A DNA stretch of 27,500 nt. It comes from CAZSLC01 sp964607675. Lineage in GTDB: Bacteria; Bacteroidota; Bacteroidia; Bacteroidales; UBA932. The stretch covers positions 1 through 27,500 of the forward strand of contig CAZSLC010000024.1 of NCBI GenBank assembly GCA_964607675.1. Reading direction: 5' to 3'. The position numbers and the translations under genes were made by a program. The notes under the pieces were generated by a model. That model ran no database searches and was not told the DNA's origin. It was given only the letters and a program-made list of their open reading frames with translations. Positions 7,520 through 15,028 of the stretch are shown here, in pieces (position 1 is the first letter of the stretch; every line of letters starts with the position of its first letter).

Positions 7520-8659
7520 CTAATCTTTAAAAAATAATTTGTATTCAGACTCAAAATTTGGGGTGAATATTTGTTTACCTAAGCTATCCATTATTTCCTC
7601 TTTCCTCCAAAATCGGCCACCATCCAATTCGGAGCTGGGGACAATATCACCATCATAAATTGTCTTATATACATGAATCAATTCTTTTTCTCTGGTCGAT
7701 TCAAAAACATACCTTTTTATGAAAATAGGGGAGAAGCCCTTTAAGCCAAGTTCTTCCATAGTTTCGCGTTGTAAGGCAGCCTCAATTTTCTCTCCAAATG
7801 CAACATGACCTCCGACTGAAGTGTCCCATTTCCCAGGCTGAATGTCTTTCCATAGAGGCCTCTTCTGAAGGAAAAGATCCCCCTTACTATTAAAAACATG
7901 CAGGTGTACTACAGGGTGTAATAGATTTTTTCCATTGTGACATTCCCATCTTGCAGCTCTCCCAATGGTAATTCCCCTTTCGTTTACAATGGGAAAAATC
8001 TCATTGGCATTCTCTTTAGCCTCCCTATCTGCCGCCTTGGGGCTATCCACTTCGAAGTGGGAAATTTCCTTGACGGCATCTACCTCGGTGTCAATTGTTG
8101 CCAATTTTGGGGCAACATGCTTAGTCTCTTCAATCTTGGGTGGAAGATAACTTTCATCATTTGTGAAGGAAACAGAAACAATCCTAACCTTGCGTACCAC
8201 CCCAGAATGGGCAATTTCAACTCTCTCTCCGATGCTGTGCCCTAAAATTGCCACAGCAAGTGGGGAAAAATAGGAGATGAATCCCTTCGAAACATCTGCT
8301 TCATCTGCACCAGAAATTTTCACAACTTGTTTTGCTCCAGTCTCCTCCATCAGTAGAGTGACGAAGGTCCCAATCCCCACCCTTCCTTTGGGCAGCTTCT
8401 CTGTCTCAATAACGACGGCACTGCGAATCCTTTCTTCAAGAAGTTCTAGTTTGGCATTAATGAAATTGCGTGTCACTCGCACATCTGTTTCATTGCCAGA
8501 AATATTCTCTTTAGCAGAAAGGAGCTCAGATTTTTCCTTCAGTAGATTATCCATCCCCACAGTGGTCACATAATTAGTCATGCCATCTGGCAAAAATGCC
8601 CTCGGAGGAACCATGGGAATCTCTTCCTGATCGCCATCTTTAACAAATCCTCTACTCAT
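7520..8659 (-). CDS. GreA/GreB-like transcription factor fused to a Nudix hydrolase
   Basis: One uninterrupted 379-codon frame carries two domains. Residues 1-165 are GreB-like: the N-terminal MSRGFVKDGDQEEIPMVPPR, a coiled coil at about 33-80, and the C-terminal FKBP-like lobe (about 88-165, with GADEADVSKGFISYFSPLA). Gre factors bind RNA polymerase and stimulate RNA cleavage, but the usual acidic DLKENAEY tip is not evident here (the corresponding part reads NETDVRVTRNFINAK). A polar linker (166-218) leads to a Nudix domain at 219-379 with a complete Nudix box G284-x5-E290-x7-R298-E-x-x-E-E-x-G305. The Nudix part resembles IDI-like hydrolases (VHLHVFNSKGDLFLQKR). The substrate is unknown. 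It heads the leftward LiaF-like/CDF/mod run. Confidence 0.88.
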   Translation of the reverse strand: MSRGFVKDGDQEEIPMVPPRAFLPDGMTNYVTTVGMDNLLKEKSELLSAKENISGNETDVRVTRNFINAKLELLEERIRSAVVIETEKLPKGRVGIGTFVTLLMEETGAKQVVKISGADEADVSKGFISYFSPLAVAILGHSIGERVEIAHSGVVRKVRIVSVSFTNDESYLPPKIEETKHVAPKLATIDTEVDAVKEISHFEVDSPKAADREAKENANEIFPIVNERGITIGRAARWECHNGKNLLHPVVHLHVFNSKGDLFLQKRPLWKDIQPGKWDTSVGGHVAFGEKIEAALQRETMEELGLKGFSPIFIKRYVFESTREKELIHVYKTIYDGDIVPSSELDGGRFWRKEEIMDSLGKQIFTPNFESEYKLFFKD

Positions 8660-8753
8660 ATGTAATTATTTTTAGACTGAGTGCTATCAAATTGGTGATT
8701 AAAATAATACTCAAATATGGTGGTTTTTAAACTACATTCAAAATTTTTAAAAA

Positions 8754-8761
8754 TAATTTTG
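8754..8761 (+). promoter_or_regulatory. putative Bacteroidetes -7 element (TAATTTTG)
   Basis: TAATTTTG matches the TAnnTTTG consensus recognised by the primary sigma factor of Bacteroidetes, 45 nt upstream of the ATG at 8806. The -33 region is AT-rich without a clean TTTG. Reporter or transcript-start data would be needed to confirm it. Confidence 0.45.
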
Positions 8762-8805
8762 GCATAAATGTTGTCCTCGTTATCACCATTCAGATCATAT
8801 GTATC

Positions 8806-9411
8806 ATGCGCTTTGTATCATTTGCATTTTTTATCCTTATTGCTACGGTGATTTATGCTCAAGAGGGTAGTGATACGTCAAAGATTAACCCTTCAAATGA
8901 GAAGTTATTAATGATTCTAAACAGTCTCGTGGAGTACAAACCAGAAATGAATCTCGAACTTCCCACATACAAAATAAATTTTAAATATAACATTCGTCCT
9001 TTAATGAGAAAACAAGAAGATATAATCACTGATATCTACTCATCATTGAAGAAAAATCTTGAATATAAGACTCTTGAAGAGCAGTTTTATGATAATATTA
9101 TGAATAATGATAATCCGATAATTAAAATATTAGGCACTACTGCTATTTTTGTGTTGGGTAGTGGAAGTAGCAATTTATTTTTAAGATGTGAACAACCATA
9201 CACTCAGCTACTTGGTGGTAAATTCCCTGGATTATTTAATGTGATAGATCTTGGACCAAATCCAACATTTGACTATGTGATTTTTAATTCCCCTTCATTT
9301 GATTCGAGAGTATATAAAGATGAGAACCCTATTCCAAAGCCATTCGATCCAGAAGAGTACAAAAAACAGTATTATAACAAAAAAAGTAAGCAACAACCAT
9401 TTGAAAATTAG
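8806..9411 (+). CDS. exported protein of unknown function
   Basis: The protein has 201 residues and I do not recognise its family. It begins with a short signal peptide (MRFVSFAFFILIATVIYAQ, with cleavage likely near Ala18/Gln19 and no lipobox cysteine), so the mature protein is probably periplasmic. The rest is soluble: a charged N-terminal region with a repeated LxxPTYKINFKY-like beta character, a short hydrophobic stretch around residues 104-115 (IIKILGTTAIFVLGSG), one Cys (near residue 126), and a Pro/Lys/Tyr-rich tail. It stands alone between a divergent and a convergent neighbour with its own candidate promoter and so is probably monocistronic. The hydrophobic stretch could be a buried strand or a second membrane segment. 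Confidence 0.75.
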   Translation: MRFVSFAFFILIATVIYAQEGSDTSKINPSNEKLLMILNSLVEYKPEMNLELPTYKINFKYNIRPLMRKQEDIITDIYSSLKKNLEYKTLEEQFYDNIMNNDNPIIKILGTTAIFVLGSGSSNLFLRCEQPYTQLLGGKFPGLFNVIDLGPNPTFDYVIFNSPSFDSRVYKDENPIPKPFDPEEYKKQYYNKKSKQQPFEN

Positions 9412-9419
9412 ATTGTTGC

Positions 9420-9441
9420 ATAAAATGATATAGCATTTTAT
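9420..9441. terminator. weak AT-rich bidirectional terminator candidate
   Basis: ATAAAATG (9420-9427), loop ATATAG, CATTTTAT (9434-9441): an 8-bp stem between two convergent genes ending at 9411 (+) and 9445 (-). The stem holds only one G-C pair, so its strength is doubtful; position is the main support. Confidence 0.35.
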
Positions 9442-9444
9442 TGT

Positions 9445-10047
9445 TTATATATTGCAAAATAACGTTACCAAAAATGGGACGCTAAAATCTAACATACATC
9501 CATGGAATATAGATACAATCAAATATTTTTTCTCTACAGATTGAGATATTATTGGGAATGTAGAGTCAAAGGTGGTGGCACCTCCCATACTAATGGCCGC
9601 CAAAGGACCAAATTTCTTAGAGACGATTGGTATGAATAGCATTGCCAGAATCTCCCGTAGGACATTTGCAATCAATGCAATCGTACCAAGTTCGGCCCCT
9701 CTCATCTCAGATATAAAAATGCTTGACAATGAGTAGTACGCAAACCCTGATCCAACAGCAAAATAGTCACTAAGTAAGTAGTGATTGCAGATTATCCATG
9801 CAATTAATGCCCCTGCCAGTGTTCCCACTGCTGTCATGATTGGGAGGAGGGCAAATCTCCAATTGAGCCCTTTGAGTTGCTTAACGAGGTTGGTATCGGC
9901 TCCAAGTCCGAGTCCAACGCAAAACATTAATAGAAATAATACATATTTTGTGATAGGATAGGTCTGAAAATCGATATTTAATAATTCGAAATATCCAAAT
10001 AAGCATCCTATCGCAAAGAACGAAACAATAATAATACTCCCTTTCAT
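9445..10047 (-). CDS. LysO-family lysine exporter, C-terminal half protein
   Basis: LysO (YbjE in E. coli) exports lysine across the inner membrane; there it is a single chain of about 300 residues. This 200-residue protein corresponds to the C-terminal part, with about six hydrophobic segments and conserved glycine-rich stretches (MFCVGLGLGADTN, VGSGFAYYSLSSIFI, MGGATTFDSTFPII). The N-terminal part is the adjacent upstream gene, overlapping by 4 nt (ATGA, 10047-10044). A two-gene form is known in Bacteroidetes, so this is likely a natural split rather than a mutation. The two products presumably assemble in the membrane. Lysine specificity is inferred from the family. Confidence 0.85.
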   Translation of the reverse strand: MKGSIIIVSFFAIGCLFGYFELLNIDFQTYPITKYVLFLLMFCVGLGLGADTNLVKQLKGLNWRFALLPIMTAVGTLAGALIAWIICNHYLLSDYFAVGSGFAYYSLSSIFISEMRGAELGTIALIANVLREILAMLFIPIVSKKFGPLAAISMGGATTFDSTFPIISQSVEKKYLIVSIFHGCMLDFSVPFLVTLFCNI

Positions 10048-10337
10048 TTTTCAGCTTTGTTTTCGTTTTTAGAAGTAATCAATTTCCATAAAATCCATGA
10101 AAAGAAAATACTTCCGATAAGGCCTAATACTGTGATAATAAGTGCCGTTATCCCAAGTGTCCCAAGACTTGATACAAGTTCTTTATTTGAACCTACTTCA
10201 ATACCAAGAAAAAATAGCAATGCCCATATAATCATTATGATAATCTTTGGGAGGTATTTATTGTTTTTTTTGCTTAACAGAAGTCGCCCAATGATAATAC
10301 CGCTTACCAATACCGAAAAAATAATAACAATATCCAT
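10044..10337 (-). CDS. LysO-family lysine exporter, N-terminal half protein
   Basis: This 97-residue protein has three hydrophobic helices and a lysine-rich end. It matches the N-terminal DUF340-like segment of LysO (FFLGIEVGSNKELVSSLGTLG around residues 42-62). Its ATG shares one base with the stop of the DUF368 gene (TAATG at 10339-10335), and its stop overlaps the next gene by ATGA, so the two LysO halves should be made in fixed proportion by translational coupling. The operon context also includes a polyprenyl-phosphate transporter, which suggests cell-wall precursor or lysine handling, although that link is inference. Confidence 0.83.
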   Translation of the reverse strand: MDIVIIFSVLVSGIIIGRLLLSKKNNKYLPKIIIMIIWALLFFLGIEVGSNKELVSSLGTLGITALIITVLGLIGSIFFSWILWKLITSKNENKAEK

Positions 10338-11212
10338 TATTTTTTTATTTTCTTAGCAAGTAATTCTAATAAAAGAACAATAAATATCCCAATTGCCATA
10401 AATGTGATGGCAATCAATATATTTTCTTGAGGTATTGCGGGACGTGAGATAGAGTCTTCTATGACTGTCTGCCATGGCCACACCTTAAGTAAGGATCCAA
10501 TCATAATTCCAGCCAAAAGGCATATAGTTGAATTGTAATATTTATTAAGAAGCCATGATAAAAAGTGAGAAAAGGATATAATTCCGATAGCTGCTCCTAA
10601 AATAAAAACAATGATATATTTCAACTTGAACTCAGTAATTGCTTCGAGCATAAAGTGATATTTACCAAGAAGAAGAAGGATAAAACTTCCAGAAATGCCA
10701 GGAAGAATCATGGCGCAAATGGCAATTGCTCCACATAAAAAAATGAACCAGAGGTTTGTTGGGGTCTCAGTAGGAGATAAAAGACAAATAACAGCTCCGA
10801 TGGCAATACCAACAATAAGGGAGATGATATATGAAAAGGACCATTTTTTAATCTCAATCAATATATAAACTGCTGAAGAAATGATAAGACCAAAGAAAAA
10901 TGACCATAGTGGAATCGGATGATGTACCATCAGATATGTCATCAACTTAGCCAATGACAAAAAACTAATACATATTCCAATGATAACACTAAAGAGAAAA
11001 TTGCCATTAATTTTTTTCCAAAACTGACCTAATTTACCTGATAATAAAAGTTTTAATGCAGAGAGATCAACTGATTTTATGGATGAGATTAGTTCTGAAT
11101 AAATACCTGTTAAAAAAGCGATTGTCCCCCCTGACACTCCAGGGATTACGTCAGCTGCACCCATACCCATTCCCTTGAGTACAACCATTAAATAGCGGGA
11201 AATATTACTCAT
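10337..11212 (-). CDS. DUF368 polyprenyl-phosphate transporter (PopT type)
   Basis: This is an integral membrane protein of 291 residues with many hydrophobic helices. The family signature AADVIPGVSGGTIAFLTGIY lies at residues 19-38, and a second related motif, PGISGSF, at 171-177 reflects the internal duplication of DUF368. Members of this family were shown to recycle the lipid carrier undecaprenyl phosphate across the cytoplasmic membrane (PopT), which supports cell-wall and polysaccharide synthesis. Length and motifs are typical. It starts 1 nt after the DUF6913-like stop and ends within the start codon of the LysO N-half, so all four genes are one operon. Confidence 0.88.
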   Translation of the reverse strand: MSNISRYLMVVLKGMGMGAADVIPGVSGGTIAFLTGIYSELISSIKSVDLSALKLLLSGKLGQFWKKINGNFLFSVIIGICISFLSLAKLMTYLMVHHPIPLWSFFFGLIISSAVYILIEIKKWSFSYIISLIVGIAIGAVICLLSPTETPTNLWFIFLCGAIAICAMILPGISGSFILLLLGKYHFMLEAITEFKLKYIIVFILGAAIGIISFSHFLSWLLNKYYNSTICLLAGIMIGSLLKVWPWQTVIEDSISRPAIPQENILIAITFMAIGIFIVLLLELLAKKIKK

Positions 11213-11213
11213 A

Positions 11214-11756
11214 TTAATTAATATTGTTAAGATGTTGTATTACATTGTCATAGAAAGACTTATAATCGATGTTTTTTGAGTTATTGAAAAATAAGTCATA
11301 CTCTTTTTCTTTATTTTTATCGAATCCTATTTTTAATTTGGCATTTGATTTACGAAGAAAATATTTGCAAGGGAAAGAAGATGCGTTACCTTCAAGTGAA
11401 AAATCAATATAGATATCGTGTTTGGTATCATTCACCTTTTTTAAAATTTCTTGATTCGGTAGTAAGTACCAATTCATCTCTTCTCTGAAAATCGGAATAA
11501 TATGTGGATTAGAAATGTAAGAAGATAGGCTATTGCTCTCTTCTTTAGTGTCTATTGCAATCCCTGTATAATTAATGTTATTGGATTGAAAAAATGAAAC
11601 GAATTTCCCAATTATTGGTTTAATGTCTTGAGTGTTAATGTCAAATGAGAATAAAACCTCCTTTGCTTTAGGAATATGAACATACCCTTTTTCCCTATTA
11701 TTAATTAATTTATTAAGTATCCTTTTTTGTATAATATGGGCTAAGATTCTCTTCAT
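11214..11756 (-). CDS. DUF6913-like protein of unknown function
   Basis: The 180-residue protein has no signal peptide or membrane segment and appears cytoplasmic. It starts with a basic amphipathic stretch (MKRILAHIIQKRILNKLINN), then an alpha/beta region with YVHIPKAKEVLFSFDI and a later DIYIDFSLEGNASSFPCKYF. The pattern (a helical N-terminus, a strand that begins the domain, a late ID(F/L)S strand and a KIGFD segment) resembles the Bacteroidales DUF6913 family, whose role is not known. It is the first gene of the operon with DUF368 and LysO, downstream of a candidate promoter at 11785-11792. Confidence 0.6.
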   Translation of the reverse strand: MKRILAHIIQKRILNKLINNREKGYVHIPKAKEVLFSFDINTQDIKPIIGKFVSFFQSNNINYTGIAIDTKEESNSLSSYISNPHIIPIFREEMNWYLLPNQEILKKVNDTKHDIYIDFSLEGNASSFPCKYFLRKSNAKLKIGFDKNKEKEYDLFFNNSKNIDYKSFYDNVIQHLNNIN

Positions 11757-11784
11757 ATTATCAATTATTTTTCATTTATTTTTC

Positions 11785-11792
11785 CAAAGGTA
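11785..11792 (-). promoter_or_regulatory. putative -7 element (TACCTTTG) for the DUF6913/DUF368/LysO operon
   Basis: Reading the minus strand, TACCTTTG matches TAnnTTTG and lies 29 nt before the ATG at 11756. It sits within the short region shared with the hydF promoter, so the two promoters face away from each other across about 25 bp. Confidence 0.5.
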
Positions 11793-11802
11793 GTAAAAAA
11801 GT

Positions 11803-11810
11803 TACTTTTG
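11803..11810 (+). promoter_or_regulatory. putative -7 element (TACTTTTG) for hydF-hydE
   Basis: TACTTTTG matches the Bacteroidetes -7 consensus, 20 nt before the hydF ATG; a T-rich stretch about 20 nt upstream may serve as the -33 element. The resulting leader would be very short. No recognisable binding site for an anaerobic regulator is evident. Confidence 0.5.
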
Positions 11811-11830
11811 CAATTAAATTATACTTATTT

Positions 11831-13042
11831 ATGAATCTTACATCAATCGGAATATTTGGGAGACGAAACAGTGGAAAGTCTTCAATAGTAAATTTTATTT
11901 TGGGACAAAATTATTCAATTGTATCAGATTTTCCAGGTACTACAACTGATCCAATTAAAAAAAGGATTGAAATATTTGGGATAGGTCCCTGCCAATTGAT
12001 AGATACTGCTGGGATTGATGATGATGGACTCTTAGGAAAAATGAGAGTTGAGAAGAGCAAAGAGATGTTTGCTCAAGTAGATATTGCAATCCTTGTTTTT
12101 ACTGGTAATTATTTTGATAAATTAGAAATAGATACTTTAAAGTATTTTAAGAAGAGAGGAACTCCACTTTTATTGCTCCACAACCAATCGGACATAGTGC
12201 CAATGGACTCACAATTAGGTGTTGAATTGACTCAAAAATATGGAGTGGATGTGTTGGAGTTCTCTTGTTGCTATTTAGACGAGGGTAGGGGTAAAAGTGC
12301 ATTAGACTCTCTCTTGTCACTCCTTGTCAAACTTTCTTCTTCAGTTAAAAAGGATAAACCAATATTTGAAGGGGTTATTGAATATAATAGTCTTCCTTTT
12401 AAAAATGTGGTTTTAGTATGCCCCATTGACAATGAGGCACCAACAGGGAGATTGATTTTACCTCAAGTGATGGCGATAAGAGACTTACTTGACCGTTCGG
12501 CAGTAGCTACTGTTTTGCTTCCAGAGACTCTCTCATCTTACTTAAATACGAATCCATCCCCTGATCTGGTAGTCACAGATAGTCAGGTTTTTAAAAAAGT
12601 ATCAGAGATAGTCCCAAAAGATATTTTATTGACAAGTTTTAGCATGCTCTTAGCTCGTAGCAAGGGGTGTTTTGAAGAATATATCAACGGAACGAGGTGT
12701 ATTGACCAATTAAAAGATGGGGACAGAATACTCATCCTTGAATCATGCACACATCATGCTTCGTGCGAAGATATAGGGAGAGTTAAGTTGCCATCGCTAT
12801 TTAAAAAATATACCTCAAAGGGATTAGAATTTGATATTGTTGCAGGGTTGGATAAAATTGTAAACCCTATCACTGATTATGCTCTTGTTGCTCAATGTGG
12901 GGGATGTATGATTACTGGTAATCAAATATATCAACGTCTCCTTCCAGCACTAGAAAATAATATTCCAGTAACGAATTATGGTATGGCGATTGCATTTATG
13001 ACTGGTATCTTCGAAAGAGCAATCAAACCTCTGATGAAATGA
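11831..13042 (+). CDS. hydF: [FeFe]-hydrogenase maturation GTPase HydF
   Basis: HydF is the scaffold GTPase on which the 2Fe subcluster of the [FeFe]-hydrogenase H-cluster is assembled before transfer to HydA. The N-terminal Era/TrmE-like G domain shows GRRNSGKS (10-17), DTAG (58-61) and NQSD (118-121, a variant of NKxD). A dimerisation region follows. The C-terminal cluster-binding domain carries the diagnostic C306-x-H308 and C356-x-x-C359 (CTH, then CGGC). The length of 403 residues is normal. Its stop overlaps the hydE start by 4 nt (ATGA), so the two are coupled. HydG and the hydrogenase are not in the window and would be expected elsewhere in the genome. Confidence 0.95.
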   Translation: MNLTSIGIFGRRNSGKSSIVNFILGQNYSIVSDFPGTTTDPIKKRIEIFGIGPCQLIDTAGIDDDGLLGKMRVEKSKEMFAQVDIAILVFTGNYFDKLEIDTLKYFKKRGTPLLLLHNQSDIVPMDSQLGVELTQKYGVDVLEFSCCYLDEGRGKSALDSLLSLLVKLSSSVKKDKPIFEGVIEYNSLPFKNVVLVCPIDNEAPTGRLILPQVMAIRDLLDRSAVATVLLPETLSSYLNTNPSPDLVVTDSQVFKKVSEIVPKDILLTSFSMLLARSKGCFEEYINGTRCIDQLKDGDRILILESCTHHASCEDIGRVKLPSLFKKYTSKGLEFDIVAGLDKIVNPITDYALVAQCGGCMITGNQIYQRLLPALENNIPVTNYGMAIAFMTGIFERAIKPLMK

Positions 13043-14097
13043 CAGATAAAATAGATAGAAACTTTCTCATTTCTTGGCTAAATGAAAAGGACCCAATAAA
13101 GATTCACTCTTTGTTTGAGTTAGCATATCGTACTAAAGTGGAAAATATTGGAGAAAAGGTCTTTTTAAGGGGATTAATAGAGATATCTAATATATGTCGC
13201 AAGAATTGTCTGTATTGTGGGATTCGTTCTGACAATCATCATACTACACGATATGAGATTTCTAAATCTGAAGTATTAGATGCCGCACAATTTGCAATTG
13301 ATGCAAGATATGGCTCTTTGGTAATTCAAGGAGGTGAACGAGGTGACAAAGCCTTTGTAAACAAAATCACAGATATTGTATCTTCTATCAAATCTCTTTC
13401 AAAAGATTTTCCACTTGGTATCACCCTCTCCTTGGGTGAACAGCCGTATGAAATTTATAAAGAGTGGTTTGATGCTGGTGCTCATAGATATCTTCTTAGA
13501 ATAGAGAGTTCTAATAGAGAATTATTTAATAAGATTCACCCCAATGATTCGTTACACTCTTTTGAAACCAGACTTGATTCTTTAACGAATTTAAAAAAGA
13601 TTGGTTATCAAGTTGGTTCTGGTGTTATGATAGCTTTACCATTCCAAACGCCCCAAATTCTCGCTGATGATTTGCTTTTTTTTAAAGAATTTGATATTGA
13701 CATGTGTGGTATGGGGCCCTATTTAGAGCACGATGAGACCCCTCTATATAAGTACAAAGATATTTTATTGCCACAAAGTGAACGATTGATACTTTCGTTG
13801 AAAATGATTGCCCTCTTAAGGTTGCTTATGCCTGATATTAATATAGCAGCTACTACTGCCCTGCAAGTGATTGATAATCAAGGGAGAGAAAAGGCTATTT
13901 TAGCAGGGGCAAATATCATTATGCCAAATATGACTATTACTCAGGTTCGCGATTCTTATCAAATATATAATAATAAGCCAGGGATCAATGATGATGCAGC
14001 CATTTCAAAATCGCTATTAGAATCTAATCTCAATAAATTAAAAATCCCCATTGGATGGGACCAATGGGGAGATTCTATTCACTTTAAAAATAAGTGA
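13039..14097 (+). CDS. hydE: [FeFe]-hydrogenase maturation radical SAM enzyme HydE
   Basis: HydE is a radical S-adenosylmethionine enzyme that helps build the azadithiolate-bridged diiron unit of the H-cluster. The 352-residue sequence has the CxxxCxxC motif at C53, C57 and C60 (CRKNCLYCG), followed by a biotin-synthase-like TIM barrel with VIQGGERGD, GITLSLGEQ, HRYLLRIESS and GMGPYLEHDETPL. These are hallmarks of HydE rather than HydG, which is longer and has a C-terminal CxxC. It is translationally coupled to hydF and ends 3 nt before a convergent gene, leaving no room for a separate terminator. Confidence 0.95.
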   Translation: MTDKIDRNFLISWLNEKDPIKIHSLFELAYRTKVENIGEKVFLRGLIEISNICRKNCLYCGIRSDNHHTTRYEISKSEVLDAAQFAIDARYGSLVIQGGERGDKAFVNKITDIVSSIKSLSKDFPLGITLSLGEQPYEIYKEWFDAGAHRYLLRIESSNRELFNKIHPNDSLHSFETRLDSLTNLKKIGYQVGSGVMIALPFQTPQILADDLLFFKEFDIDMCGMGPYLEHDETPLYKYKDILLPQSERLILSLKMIALLRLLMPDINIAATTALQVIDNQGREKAILAGANIIMPNMTITQVRDSYQIYNNKPGINDDAAISKSLLESNLNKLKIPIGWDQWGDSIHFKNK

Positions 14098-14100
14098 TAT

Positions 14101-15027
14101 TTAGAGTTTTATATACACTTTTTGAACAAGATATTTATTTCCAGTTTTAAATCTAATTTCTATATAATTTTCATCCACATCATAACATGCGTAATCGTCA
14201 TATTTTATATATAATAGATTGCCTTCGTATGTTGAGTTGAGCTTGGTAGCACAATTGGATCTTAACATTGGCTTTTGATGGGTAGAAATAATTTTCTCTT
14301 TTAACTTTAATGTAGCTGTGATGACACCTTTTTGAGGTTGATTGTATTCGAGTGTAATGTAATCATATAGTTTTCTATATTGATTGCTCATGCTCATTAA
14401 TTTTTCTTGTCTTGGATCTGATGTGTCAAATTCTTTGGCAAAGGAACTAATTTCACTTAGTGCTTTATCAATGTCTTCAATTGAATTAAAATTGTTTTCA
14501 TTTATTGACATTGTCTCAAGTTTTTCATCAAGTTTTTTCTCATGAAGCTGATATTCCATTACTAATTCTTTTAGTTGGAAATCGCTGAATGGATATTTCA
14601 CAGCGTAAAATATTTCTATTTTATTACTCTTTTTATATGCCCTTTTTTCCCAATAGAAATCTTCTACTTTGGACATTGATATCTCATTCATGAAGGGAAG
14701 TTTTGCACTTTTGGAGTTGATATTTGTCTTTAATTGTTGTTGATAATTATTTTTACCATTGACATCTATGTCAACCCTATTCAGATTGGTCTCTGAAATC
14801 ACCCTTGACGCAACGCTTTCAGCAATTTGTTGTTTGATAGATGTGAGCAATGCAGCTTTGGCATCTTCAAGTGTTGCGGCAGTAGTTGTTACGATAAGGT
14901 ACTCTTTCTCCATAGAGTTAATCCATTTAGGAGCTCTCTTTGAACTTCTATCCATAACTTTGTAATCAGCAGCATTTAGTGAAAATACTAATGATAAAGA
15001 TATTAGTGCTAAAAGTATATTTTTCAT
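14101..15027 (-). CDS. exported LPP20-like protein
   Basis: The 308-residue protein has a Sec signal peptide (MKNILLALISLSLVFSLNAA, no lipobox cysteine). Residues about 30-165 look like an LPP20/FlgP-type domain: RAPKWINSM, then an alpha helix with TLEDAKAALLTSIKQQIAES, and later strand YWEKRAYKKSNKIEIFYAV. Such domains occur in outer-membrane-associated lipoproteins. A helical, coiled-coil-prone segment at about 165-240 and a beta-rich C-terminus with two Cys near residues 266 and 287 follow. It is the last gene of a four-gene exported-protein operon, 1 nt after its upstream neighbour. The family call is moderately sure and the function is not known. Confidence 0.65.
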   Translation of the reverse strand: MKNILLALISLSLVFSLNAADYKVMDRSSKRAPKWINSMEKEYLIVTTTAATLEDAKAALLTSIKQQIAESVASRVISETNLNRVDIDVNGKNNYQQQLKTNINSKSAKLPFMNEISMSKVEDFYWEKRAYKKSNKIEIFYAVKYPFSDFQLKELVMEYQLHEKKLDEKLETMSINENNFNSIEDIDKALSEISSFAKEFDTSDPRQEKLMSMSNQYRKLYDYITLEYNQPQKGVITATLKLKEKIISTHQKPMLRSNCATKLNSTYEGNLLYIKYDDYACYDVDENYIEIRFKTGNKYLVQKVYIKL

Positions 15028-15028
15028 A

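Noticed and set aside
10044..10047. Possible frameshift splitting lysO
   Set aside because: The halves meet with a clean ATGA overlap and each has normal ends; the two-gene form is known in Bacteroidetes.
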